Assembly: GCA_023436605.1 (NCBI GenBank)
Contig: JAEZIQ010000042.1
Coordinates: forward strand, 1-13,369
DNA length: 13,369 nt
DNA from: Actinomycetes bacterium
GTDB lineage: Bacteria; Actinomycetota; Thermoleophilia; Solirubrobacterales; 70-9
Direction: 5' to 3'
Numbering within the stretch: position 1 is the stretch's first letter; each line of letters starts with the position of its first letter. Below the pieces are notes generated by a model. The model made no database searches. It had not been told where the DNA came from and was given only the letters and a program-made list of their open reading frames with translations. Made by a program: the position numbers and the translations under genes. Of this stretch, positions 1 through 6,833 are shown one piece after another.

Positions 1-41
1 AAACCCCGCTCCATCTCGACGATTAGCGAGGGGCTGACAGG

Positions 42-79
42 GGACGGGCGGCGGAGCTACGGCTCCGCCGCCCTCGTCC
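42..79. terminator. Strong GC hairpin with UNCG-type tetraloop upstream of the asparaginase gene
   Basis: Positions 46-57 pair perfectly with 62-73 (12 bp), closing on the loop C(TACG)G, which in RNA is a cUNCGg tetraloop, a very stable class. After a 2-nt bulge (74-75), 42-45 pairs with 76-79. No U-tract follows, so it is not a textbook intrinsic terminator. It may end an upstream transcript or protect a 3' end. The TTG at 81 lies immediately after the stem, which argues against that codon as a start. Confidence 0.5.
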
Positions 80-138
80 GTTGCCTGGACATTTCTTGAC
101 CACCCCAATCGCAAAATCGCCGGCCCGGGTGCACGCCA

Positions 139-144
139 GATACT
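139..144 (+). promoter_or_regulatory. Possible -10 box for the asparaginase gene
   Basis: GATACT lies 8 nt before the GTG at 153 and matches TATAAT at the second, fourth and sixth positions. It lacks the first T of the TANNNT pattern seen at other starts in this window. No -35 box or Shine-Dalgarno sequence is evident, so a leaderless mRNA starting at the GTG would fit. This is the weakest of the promoter calls. Confidence 0.3.
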
Positions 145-152
145 CTGGTTCC

Positions 153-1241
153 GTGGCCGACCGGCGCAGAATCGGAGTCTTGGTGACAGGTGGCACCATC
201 GGCTCACGATCCGAGTCGATCGGGGGCCTCGAGCGGCTGGTCACGCTCAGTGGCTCGGAGGAGCAGCTCGACGTCTTCGGTGGACCCAACGTGAAGGGCG
301 TCCTCGAGGAGGTCGGGATCACGACCGTGCTCAGGCAGCCGCTCAACATGCTGTCGGAGAACATGACCCCCGAACACTGGGTCACCATCGGACGGGAGAT
401 CGAGGAGCTGGTCGAGTCGGAAAGCGTCGACGGGGTCCTCATCCTGCACGGCACAGACACGATGTCCTTCACCTCAACGGCCCTCGCCTTCATGCTGGCC
501 GGGATTCAGATTCCGGTCGTGCTGACCGGGTCAAACCGGCCCCCGAACGAGCCGGAATCGGACGCCGACAAGAACATCGCCGATGCCCTGATCGCGCTTC
601 AGCACCTCACCCCGGGCGTCTACCTTTCTTTCGCCGGCCGACCGAACGCGAAGAGCCGGATCCATGATGGAGTGTCGGTCCGCAAGGCCCGCGGTTCGGG
701 GCCCGCCTTCGTTTCGGCCGGGCGGGTCCACGCCGCCGAGGTTGACTGGGGTTCTTTCAACTGGGTCCTGAAGACCAGGGAGCCGACCACGATCCAGGAC
801 ATGATCCCCGAGATCGCCGCGGCCCCGTTCCGGATCGCCGCCGACGATGCGGCTCTCCGGATCGACCTTCACCCCGGCATCAATCTCGAGCTCATGTTCG
901 AGATGCTCGAACGCGGCCGTTACCGGGGGGCCTGCCTGACGCTTTATCCGGCCCTGACCGCGCCGACTTCACCGGCGGAATCTTCGGGGCCGGTGTTCGC
1001 GCAGCGCGGCGCGGAAGCCGGGATCGTGCTCGCCCTGACCATGAACGCGAGGCCGGTCGGGATGCGGAATCACTACGAGTCGAAGTTTGAACTCGAGGAT
1101 GCCGGAGCCGTGCTCCTGCCTGTGATCCCCGAAGTCGCCCTGGTCAAGATGATGTGGGCCCTCGGACTGAGCGACGACTTCGGTGAAGTCCGCAGCATCC
1201 TCGAAGCCGAAGTGGCAGGCGAATTCGGAGGCAGGACTTAA
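153..1241 (+). CDS. L-asparaginase family amidohydrolase
   Basis: Predicted to hydrolyse L-asparagine (possibly glutamine or a related amide) to the acid and ammonia, probably in the cytoplasm since no signal peptide is seen. Translation from GTG 153 gives 362 aa, close to the usual 320-360. The N-terminal motif TGGTIGS supplies the nucleophilic Thr (about T15). HGTDTM at residues 99-104 is the second family signature (T101, D102). A VRKA segment (about K178) sits where this family carries the catalytic Lys. The frame stays open to a TTG at 81, but that would add 24 unconserved residues and begin right after the hairpin, so I prefer 153. The C-terminal half reads like the usual second domain (NHYESKFE near the end). 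Substrate specificity (type I, type II or GatD-like) cannot be settled from sequence alone. Nothing in the neighbourhood suggests an asparagine pathway. Confidence 0.85.
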   Translation: MADRRRIGVLVTGGTIGSRSESIGGLERLVTLSGSEEQLDVFGGPNVKGVLEEVGITTVLRQPLNMLSENMTPEHWVTIGREIEELVESESVDGVLILHGTDTMSFTSTALAFMLAGIQIPVVLTGSNRPPNEPESDADKNIADALIALQHLTPGVYLSFAGRPNAKSRIHDGVSVRKARGSGPAFVSAGRVHAAEVDWGSFNWVLKTREPTTIQDMIPEIAAAPFRIAADDAALRIDLHPGINLELMFEMLERGRYRGACLTLYPALTAPTSPAESSGPVFAQRGAEAGIVLALTMNARPVGMRNHYESKFELEDAGAVLLPVIPEVALVKMMWALGLSDDFGEVRSILEAEVAGEFGGRT

Positions 1242-1287
1242 CAGAAGTCGGGCGGGGATGGCTTAACAGGAGTTGGGCGGGGGCGGA
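1238..1287. repeat. 25-bp tandem duplication spanning the asparaginase stop codon
   Basis: Two adjacent 25-nt units, 1238-1262 and 1263-1287, both begin TTAACAG and contain GGGCGGGG. They differ at about five positions. The first unit includes the TAA stop of the asparaginase gene (1239-1241), so the duplication places a second TAA 25 nt downstream. Confidence 0.6.
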
Positions 1288-1374
1288 CCCGCCCTCCCAG
1301 TACAACCCGTCCGACCAGGACATCTGTAAGTCGGGCGGGTCGGACCCGCCCTCCATTTTCAACCCGTCCGACCA
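1271..1374. repeat. Direct repeat of a 45-46-nt palindromic extragenic element
   Basis: Unit A (1271-1316) and unit B (1329-1374) have the same plan: GGGCGGG, a 5-6-nt loop, CCCGCCC, an 11-nt spacer, then CCCGTCCGACC. Each contains a 7-bp perfect stem (1275-1281/1288-1294 and 1333-1339/1345-1351). In unit B, 1330-1339 can instead pair with 1363-1372 (9 of 10 positions), so the left arm has two competing partners. A third arm, TGGTCGGAC at 1391-1399, is the reverse complement of GTCCGACCA within 1367-1375. The region lies between the asparaginase and cyclase genes and contains no credible coding sequence. It may act as a terminator, an attenuator or a REP-like element. Confidence 0.6.
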
Positions 1375-1424
1375 CCGAGAAAATGATGGATGGTCGGACT
1401 CTGGTGGTGGTCGACCCGGGTGAA

Positions 1425-1430
1425 TACGAT
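1425..1430 (+). promoter_or_regulatory. Candidate -10 box, leaderless, for the cyclase gene
   Basis: TACGAT (TANNNT) lies exactly 7 nt before the GTG at 1438, matching the spacing at three other genes in the window. No convincing -35 box and no Shine-Dalgarno sequence precede the GTG. The call depends on 1438 being the true start. Confidence 0.4.
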
Positions 1431-1437
1431 GGGCGGC

Positions 1438-2625
1438 GTGGCGGTGGACGATCAGATCAGTCTCAACGAGGCGGCCCGGCGGGCGGGAGTTTCTCCCGCG
1501 ACCCTGACCCGCTGGGCGGACGAGAAGATCGTTCCCGTGCGCCGGGGCCGGTGGACCCCCGCCGCGGCGGCCCAGGCCCGGATCGTGGCCCGGATGCGGG
1601 AACGTGGCCACTCGCTGGACGAACTGAAAGAAGCGGGCAGGGAAGGCAAGCTCTCCTTCGGGATGGCGGAGGACATCTTCGCCGACACCAGCGAGCGTTT
1701 CAGCCTCGAGGAGGCCTCCGAACAGACCGGTTTGAGCGTGGAAGTGATCGAACGGGTGATGACAGTGCTCGGCACCCCGGCCGATCGCGAACCCTCGATT
1801 TCCGCCCGCGACATCGAGGCGTTCAAACGGATGGGGGACGTGGCCGAGGCCGGACTGCCGGTCGAGGCCCTGCTACAGCTGACCAGGGTGTATGCGCAGG
1901 CGGTGCGGCGGATCGCCGATGCCGAGGTGCGGCTGTTCCATCTCTTCGTCCATGAGCCGATGATCCGGGACGGCCTCAGCGAGATCGAGATGGCCGAGGA
2001 ACTCGGTGACCTCGCCCGCCGCACCTCGCCGACCACGGTCCCGCTTTTCGAGTACCTGCACGACCGCTACGTCCGGTACTTCCTCGAACAGGACGTGGTC
2101 GGGCACATGGAATCCGATTTCGGTGGAGACACCAACCTCGACCAGATCCGCACTACCTTCTGTTTCATCGACCTGACCGGCTTTACCCAGTTCACCGAGG
2201 AACAAGGTGACGCCACCGCCGTTTCGGTGATCGAAAAGTTCACCGAAACCGTCGAAGCGACTCTCCCTCCGGAAGCCAGCATCGTCAAGACAATCGGCGA
2301 CGAAGTGATGGTCGTCTCGCCCGACCCCGCCACCCTGACCGAGTGGGCGGTCGGTTTCCTTGCCTTGTTCTCCGATCGGCCCAAGCCCCGGGCTGGCATC
2401 CATCACGGTGCCGTCGTGTTTCGCGACGGCGACTACTTCGGCAGCCAGGTCAACCTGGCTCACCGGGTCGTAAACCGTGCCCTGGGCGGCGAGGTGCTGA
2501 TCACCGACCCCGTGGCAGCGTCGATCGCCGATCACCCCGATCTGGACACCGACCCGATCGGCGAGGTGGAGCTCAAGGGTTTCCCCGTCCCGACCCCGCT
2601 CTTCGTGGTCCGTGCCCGGAACTGA
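1438..2625 (+). CDS. MerR-type HTH / Rv1264-like regulatory region / class III adenylate cyclase
   Basis: Predicted soluble nucleotidyl cyclase, ATP to cAMP, 395 aa from GTG 1438. Residues about 7-65 read as a MerR-type winged helix (SLNEAARRAGVSPATLTRWA, then RMRERGHSLDEL). Residues about 85-215 resemble, from my memory of the family, the helical regulatory region of mycobacterial Rv1264, which makes that enzyme pH-sensitive. The catalytic domain spans about 235-390. Its key residues look complete: FIDLTGFT with metal-binding D245, KTIGDE with adenine-selecting K284 and metal-binding D288, D332 in DYFG, and the transition-state pair N339/R343. Alternative starts at 1390 (ATG), 1420 (GTG) and 1429 (ATG) add only an unconserved leader. 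The 3' end overlaps tilS by 14 nt, so the two are probably co-transcribed. Whether the HTH binds DNA or only serves as a regulatory fold is unknown. Confidence 0.85.
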   Translation: MAVDDQISLNEAARRAGVSPATLTRWADEKIVPVRRGRWTPAAAAQARIVARMRERGHSLDELKEAGREGKLSFGMAEDIFADTSERFSLEEASEQTGLSVEVIERVMTVLGTPADREPSISARDIEAFKRMGDVAEAGLPVEALLQLTRVYAQAVRRIADAEVRLFHLFVHEPMIRDGLSEIEMAEELGDLARRTSPTTVPLFEYLHDRYVRYFLEQDVVGHMESDFGGDTNLDQIRTTFCFIDLTGFTQFTEEQGDATAVSVIEKFTETVEATLPPEASIVKTIGDEVMVVSPDPATLTEWAVGFLALFSDRPKPRAGIHHGAVVFRDGDYFGSQVNLAHRVVNRALGGEVLITDPVAASIADHPDLDTDPIGEVELKGFPVPTPLFVVRARN

Positions 2626-4045
2626 GGAGGGAAACTCCGGCTTTTCCGGCAAGCCTGCCTCGATCATCTGCGGTGCGATTCGCGAATCCGGCCTGGTCAG
2701 TCAGGGTGACCAGGGGGTGGTCCTGGTTTCCGGGGGAGCCGACTCGGTCGCGCTCCTCTTCGGGCTCGTCGAGATCCTCAAGCCCGAAAGCCTGGTCGCG
2801 CTTCACGTCAACTACGGGTTGCGGGAAGAGGCCGACCAGGACCAGGGTCTGGTCCAGGCGACATGCGAAAGTCTGGGCGTCGAGCTGGTCGTTCACCGGG
2901 CCGGGGATCCGGAGGGCAACGTCCAGTCCTGGGCCAGGGCGATCCGTCTGGGAGCAGCGGAACGACTCCGCTCCGATCGGGCGATGGACTGGATCGCCAT
3001 CGGCCACAATCGCTCCGACCAGGCCGAAACCTTCCTCTACCGACTGACCTCTTCTCCCGGAGTTCGCTCCCTGCTGGCGATGCCGCCGCGCTCGGGAAAC
3101 GTGATCCGGCCCCTGCTCACGCTCGACCGGGACCTGATCCGCCGGACCCTCGGGTCCGTCGACTATGCGGATGACCGCAGCAATCTGGACGTCACCTTCG
3201 CCCGCAACCGGATCCGCCACAAGGTCATGCCCGAGCTCGAGCAGATCAACTCCGGAGTTCAACTCAACATCGTCCGGACCCGGGCCGAACTCGACGAAGA
3301 CGAGCAGGCCCTTTCGGCCCTCGCGGCGGAAGCCAGACCGGCCCCACCCTGGGAACCCGGGATGGGTCTCCAGCGCGAAGTACTCGCCTCCCGGCACCCG
3401 GCGGTCCGTCGGCGCATCCTCCGGCAACTGGCGGAAGAGGTCCTGGGTCGACCGGTGGCGGTAAGCCGGGAGATCGAGGCGGAAGTGGGACGACTGCTCG
3501 AAAAGCCGGAAGGCGGAGCCGTGGAACTCGGCGGCGGCGACCGGTTTGTGATCCGTCGGGGCAGGGTGGAGGTTGATGCCGGTGGGGGCTCGGGCCGTCA
3601 GGCTCCCCGGGAACCCGTTGGCGTGTCGCTCCAGCCGGGCATCGCCGCCTTCGGAGACTGGGCGATCGAGTCTGGAATCACCGATGAAGGTGGGGCGAGG
3701 GCCGGGTTCGGTGACCCCTGGACTGCCTTTCTGGACCGCGATGACCTGTGGATCTGGCTGGAGACCGTCTCCGACCCTGACGATCTCCTGCTTACTGTGC
3801 GGACCTGGCATGCCGGCGATCGGATCGAACCGCTCGGGATGTCGGGCAGCAAGAAGCTTCAGGACGTCTTTACCGATGCCCTGGTGCCCGCTCCTCTCCG
3901 GAGAACCTGGCCGGTCCTCGTGATCGAAGATACGGTCATCTGGGTCCCGGGGCTGGCCCGCTCGAAACATCTTTTGATCGGGGGACCGGTCAAGCCGGTC
4001 CTCCGCCTTCATGCCACGCCCCCTTTCGAGCCTTTGAATAGCTGA
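2612..4045 (+). CDS. tilS: tRNA(Ile)-lysidine synthase TilS
   Basis: Attaches lysine to C34 of the CAU anticodon of tRNA-Ile2, switching its reading from AUG to AUA and its charging from Met to Ile; cytoplasmic and normally essential. The N-type ATP pyrophosphatase P-loop is SGGADS (residues 40-45). HVNYG follows, and the family motif ARNRIRH ends near residue 203. The C-terminal substrate-binding domain (about 395-470) has GDRIEPLGMSGSKKLQDVF and VWVPGL-like WVPGLARSKHLL. At 477 aa it is slightly longer than E. coli TilS. GTG 2612 is the only plausible start before the P-loop and lies inside the end of the cyclase gene. A strong GGAGGG (2626-2631) sits downstream of it, with no in-frame ATG, GTG or TTG at usable distance. 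The tilS-hpt-ftsH order is typical of actinobacteria. Confidence 0.94.
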   Translation: MPGTEEGNSGFSGKPASIICGAIRESGLVSQGDQGVVLVSGGADSVALLFGLVEILKPESLVALHVNYGLREEADQDQGLVQATCESLGVELVVHRAGDPEGNVQSWARAIRLGAAERLRSDRAMDWIAIGHNRSDQAETFLYRLTSSPGVRSLLAMPPRSGNVIRPLLTLDRDLIRRTLGSVDYADDRSNLDVTFARNRIRHKVMPELEQINSGVQLNIVRTRAELDEDEQALSALAAEARPAPPWEPGMGLQREVLASRHPAVRRRILRQLAEEVLGRPVAVSREIEAEVGRLLEKPEGGAVELGGGDRFVIRRGRVEVDAGGGSGRQAPREPVGVSLQPGIAAFGDWAIESGITDEGGARAGFGDPWTAFLDRDDLWIWLETVSDPDDLLLTVRTWHAGDRIEPLGMSGSKKLQDVFTDALVPAPLRRTWPVLVIEDTVIWVPGLARSKHLLIGGPVKPVLRLHATPPFEPLNS

Positions 4046-4051
4046 TGCCTC

Positions 4052-4057
4052 TAGACT
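4052..4057 (+). promoter_or_regulatory. Candidate leaderless -10 box for hpt
   Basis: TAGACT lies exactly 7 nt before the hpt ATG (4065), in the 19-nt gap after the tilS stop (4043-4045). The intervening TGCCGGG is not a useful Shine-Dalgarno at that distance. Transcription would start at or next to the A of the ATG. No good -35 box is visible. Confidence 0.5.
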
Positions 4058-4064
4058 TGCCGGG

Positions 4065-4628
4065 ATGGCCTTGACGCCTCCGCATCAGCTCGCCTCAGTC
4101 GGCGAAGAACTCATCTCGGCCGAAGATCTTCAGGCGAAAGTCTCCGAACTTGGCGCCCAGATCAGCCGCGACTACGCCGGCAAGGATCTGGTCATGGTCG
4201 GGGTCCTGCGCGGGGCAGTGGTCTTCATCGCCGATCTCCTTCGCAACCTCTCGGTCCCATGCGAGATCGACTTCATGGCCGTTTCGAGCTACGGGTCATC
4301 GAGGGATTCTTCAGGCGTGGTCCGGATTCTCAAGGATCTCGATGACTCGATCGAAGGTCGAGACGTGCTCATCGTGGAGGACATCGTGGACTCCGGTCTC
4401 ACCCTCAACTACCTGATGCGGAACCTTCGGGCCCGCGATCCCGCCTCGCTCGAGGTCTGCGCGCTTCTGACCAAACCGGAGCGCCGTCGGGTCGAAGTGC
4501 CGATCCGCTACACCGGGTTCGAGATCCCGAATGAGTTCGTGGTCGGCTATGGACTTGACTTTGCCCAGCGGTATCGCAACCTCGACCACGTGGCCCTGCT
4601 TCCCGAGGACACGGTTCCCGGACGCTGA
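4065..4628 (+). CDS. hpt: Hypoxanthine (guanine) phosphoribosyltransferase
   Basis: Purine salvage: transfers the phosphoribosyl group of PRPP to hypoxanthine or guanine, giving IMP or GMP. The protein has 187 aa, as usual. The PRPP-binding signature VLIVEDIVDSGLT runs from residue 101 to 113, with the acidic pair E105/D106. K137, in LLTKPERR, matches the conserved lysine that contacts the purine. VGYGLDFAQRYRNL near the C-terminus is the usual hood motif for this family. The ATG at 4065 has no Shine-Dalgarno but is preceded by a well-placed -10 box, suggesting leaderless translation. Read-through from tilS is also possible. Position between tilS and ftsH is the conserved arrangement. Confidence 0.95.
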   Translation: MALTPPHQLASVGEELISAEDLQAKVSELGAQISRDYAGKDLVMVGVLRGAVVFIADLLRNLSVPCEIDFMAVSSYGSSRDSSGVVRILKDLDDSIEGRDVLIVEDIVDSGLTLNYLMRNLRARDPASLEVCALLTKPERRRVEVPIRYTGFEIPNEFVVGYGLDFAQRYRNLDHVALLPEDTVPGR

Positions 4629-4655
4629 GAAATCCTCGTGCGGGACCGCTCGGCC

Positions 4656-4686
4656 TTGCCGTCTGAGGGGTTCTCCCTGCTAGGCT
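4656..4686 (+). promoter_or_regulatory. Putative ftsH promoter
   Basis: TTGCCG (4656-4661) and TAGGCT (4681-4686) are separated by 19 nt in the 97-nt gap between hpt and ftsH. Transcription would begin near 4693, giving a leader of about 33 nt, unlike the leaderless genes nearby. CTGAGG (4718-4723) just before the GTG is only a marginal ribosome-binding site. Confidence 0.4.
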
Positions 4687-4725
4687 GACAATTCGGCCGG
4701 GTGGCGGAAAATCGCCCCTGAGGTC

Positions 4726-6735
4726 GTGGAAAGAGACCATAAAAGTTTGAAAAGGTTTTTCAAGAGCGCGGCGTTCCCCATCCTTCTGGTGGTCATCCTG
4801 GCCTTCGTTGCCCAGCGGGTGATCAGTCCTGACAGCGGAGAGAAGCCGCCGACTTATAACGAGTTCCTGACCATGGTCGACAAGGGCGAGATCGACTCGG
4901 TCACGGTCAACACCAAGAACAACTCCCTTGACGTCACCGAGAAGGCCGCCGACGGATCCGATTCCGAAGGCGAAAAGTTCGAGACCGGATACCCGCCGAA
5001 CACCGAACAAAGCCTGATCAACCAGCTTCGCGAGGGTGACGTAAAGACGACGGTGAAGGGCACCGGCGGCAGCAGTCTGCTCTCGATGCTCACTTACATC
5101 CTGCCTTTCCTGCTCTTCTTCGGGTTCTGGATCTTCCTGATGAACCAGATGCAGGGTGGCGGTTCCAGGGTCATGAGTTTCGGCAAGTCGAAAGCCAAGA
5201 AGATGGCGGTCGACGCGCCCAAGATCACCTTCAAGGACGTGGCCGGTGCCGACGAGGCAGTCCAGGAACTCCACGAGATCAAGGAATTCCTGCAGACGCC
5301 GAAGAAGTTCCAGTCGCTCGGCGCGCGGATTCCCAAGGGCGTGCTGCTCTACGGACCCCCCGGTACCGGCAAGACCCTGCTCGCCAGGGCTGTCGCCGGC
5401 GAAGCCGGGGTGCCGTTCTTCTCGATTTCCGGTTCCGATTTCGTCGAGATGTTCGTCGGCGTCGGCGCCAGCCGCGTTCGCGACCTCTTCGAACAGGCCA
5501 AGCAGAACTCGCCCTGCATCATCTTCATGGACGAGATCGACGCCGTCGGCCGCCATCGTGGTGCCGGCATGGGCGGAGGTCACGACGAACGCGAGCAGAC
5601 CCTCAACCAGCTGCTGGTCGAAATGGACGGCTTCGAGATCAAGGACAACATCATCCTGATCGCCGCCACCAACCGGCCCGACATCCTCGACCCGGCCCTG
5701 CTTCGTCCCGGCCGTTTCGACCGTCAGGTGGCTGTCGACCGTCCCGATCGCCAGGGTCGCAAGAAGATTCTCGAAGTCCACTCCCGTGGCAAGCCGCTCG
5801 CCGGCGAGATCGATCTCGATGCCCTGGCCGGCCAGACCCCCGGGTTCACCGGCGCCGACCTCTCGAACCTGATCAACGAGGCGGCGCTTCTGACCGCCCG
5901 TTCCGGCAAGCGCGAGATCACCCAGAACGAACTCGAAGAGGGCATCATGCGGGTGATCGCGGGTCCCGAGAAGAAGACCCGGATCATGTCGGAGAAGGAA
6001 CGGAAGATCACCGCCTACCACGAGATGGGGCACGCGATCGTCGGGCACCTGCTGCCGAACTGTGACCCGGTCCACAAGGTCTCCGTGATCAGCCGCGGCC
6101 AGGCGCTCGGCTACACGATCTCGCTGCCCGCCGAGGACAAGTTCCTGACCTCCCGCGCGGAGCTCAGCGAAACGATGGCGATGACTCTGGGCGGCCGCGC
6201 CGCCGAGGAGCTGGTCTTCAACGAGGTCACCACCGGTGCCTCGAACGACCTCGAAAAGGTCACCGCGACGGCCAAGCAGATGGTCATGCGTTTCGGCATG
6301 TCAGAGCGACTTGGGCCCAGGGTCTTCGGGCACGATCGCGGCCAGCCTTTCCTCGGCCGCGAGATGGGCTCGGAGCCCGATTACTCGGACGAGATCGCCC
6401 GTGAGATCGATGACGAGATCCGTCGCATCGTCGAGAACGCGCATCAGACCGCACGGGACATCCTCGACGAGCGTCGCGATGACCTTGAGCGGATCTCCGA
6501 GATCCTGCTGGTCCGAGAGACGATCGACGCCGAACAGTTCGTGGCCCTGCTCGAAGGCAAGAGCGAGGAAGAAGTCTTCCCGCCGGAAAGCGAGTCGACC
6601 GAGGAGGACTACCCCTCGGAACCGGAGCCGGTCAACACGCCCCCTTCGGGTCAGACGCCCGATCCGCAGCCTTCGCCGCCTCGCCCCGGTTACGCCGGCG
6701 GCATGACGGACATCCGCTCCTCCGAAGACCAGTAG
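4726..6735 (+). CDS. ftsH: ATP-dependent zinc metalloprotease FtsH
   Basis: Membrane-anchored AAA+ protease that extracts and degrades misfolded membrane proteins and selected regulators; works as a hexamer facing the cytoplasm. There are 669 aa. Transmembrane segments lie at about residues 15-33 and 119-140 and flank the extracytoplasmic domain. The AAA domain has Walker A GPPGTGKT (210-217), Walker B IIFMDEID (D269/E270) and the second region of homology ending LRPGRFDR (326-333, arginine finger). The zinc site is HEMGH (H432, E433, H436), with D508 in SNDLEK as the likely third ligand. Most homologues have HEAGH, so the Met is a conservative oddity. From about residue 605 the tail is acidic and proline-rich, probably disordered. 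The GTG start encodes a short basic N-terminus (MERDHKSLKRFFK) consistent with a cytoplasmic start. Confidence 0.96.
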   Translation: MERDHKSLKRFFKSAAFPILLVVILAFVAQRVISPDSGEKPPTYNEFLTMVDKGEIDSVTVNTKNNSLDVTEKAADGSDSEGEKFETGYPPNTEQSLINQLREGDVKTTVKGTGGSSLLSMLTYILPFLLFFGFWIFLMNQMQGGGSRVMSFGKSKAKKMAVDAPKITFKDVAGADEAVQELHEIKEFLQTPKKFQSLGARIPKGVLLYGPPGTGKTLLARAVAGEAGVPFFSISGSDFVEMFVGVGASRVRDLFEQAKQNSPCIIFMDEIDAVGRHRGAGMGGGHDEREQTLNQLLVEMDGFEIKDNIILIAATNRPDILDPALLRPGRFDRQVAVDRPDRQGRKKILEVHSRGKPLAGEIDLDALAGQTPGFTGADLSNLINEAALLTARSGKREITQNELEEGIMRVIAGPEKKTRIMSEKERKITAYHEMGHAIVGHLLPNCDPVHKVSVISRGQALGYTISLPAEDKFLTSRAELSETMAMTLGGRAAEELVFNEVTTGASNDLEKVTATAKQMVMRFGMSERLGPRVFGHDRGQPFLGREMGSEPDYSDEIAREIDDEIRRIVENAHQTARDILDERRDDLERISEILLVRETIDAEQFVALLEGKSEEEVFPPESESTEEDYPSEPEPVNTPPSGQTPDPQPSPPRPGYAGGMTDIRSSEDQ

Positions 6736-6740
6736 CCGCC

Positions 6741-6758
6741 ACCGCCCCCTCCGGCGGT
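6741..6758. terminator. Small hairpin just after ftsH
   Basis: ACCGCC (6741-6746) and GGCGGT (6753-6758) form a perfect 6-bp stem with a 6-nt loop, starting 6 nt after the ftsH stop. There is no U-tract. It may assist the larger hairpin downstream in ending ftsH transcripts. Confidence 0.3.
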
Positions 6759-6782
6759 CAGAAGCCCGCTGTTTCACTAGAT

Positions 6783-6815
6783 TGAATCGGTCAGCGCTAT
6801 TCGCTGACCGATTCA
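6783..6815. terminator. Bidirectional terminator hairpin between convergent ftsH and capA-like genes
   Basis: A perfect 14-bp inverted repeat (6783-6796 with 6802-6815) encloses the 5-nt loop CTATT. It sits in the 98-nt gap between two converging genes, the expected place for a shared terminator. The stem is AT-richer than the surroundings. The right flank is only modestly T-rich (ATTCTC) and the minus-strand flank has no U-tract, so termination may be Rho-assisted. Confidence 0.65.
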
Positions 6816-6833
6816 TTCTCGAAGCCCCAGCCG

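Noticed and set aside
1..22. The first bases (AAACCCCGCTCC...) could be the T-arm and acceptor end of a tRNA or tmRNA gene.
   Set aside because: Only about 20 nt are present, the acceptor partner lies outside the window and no CCA follows, so it cannot be supported.
96..101. TTGACC as a -35 box for the asparaginase gene.
   Set aside because: No -10-like hexamer lies 16-19 nt downstream; the nearest candidate (139-144) is 37 nt away.
81..152. TTG at 81 as the asparaginase start.
   Set aside because: It adds 24 unconserved residues, directly follows a strong hairpin and has no ribosome-binding site. GTG 153 places the TGGTI motif at the usual distance from the N-terminus.
1238..1374. A short CRISPR-like array from the tandem repeats.
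   Set aside because: Only two units with conserved 'spacers' and internal palindromes, no further repeats and no cas genes.
2573..4012. Minus-strand open frame of nearly 480 codons opposite tilS.
   Set aside because: It mirrors the tilS frame; the tilS motifs are clear on the plus strand and the antisense product has no family resemblance.
4629..4680. A terminator hairpin between hpt and ftsH.
   Set aside because: Only short, imperfect complementarities (such as GAG/CTC around GGGTT) are present; they are expected by chance at this GC content.
4405..6075. Minus-strand open frame of more than 500 codons opposite hpt and ftsH.
   Set aside because: It is antisense to well-conserved genes, has composition typical of GC-rich shadow frames and no recognisable motifs.
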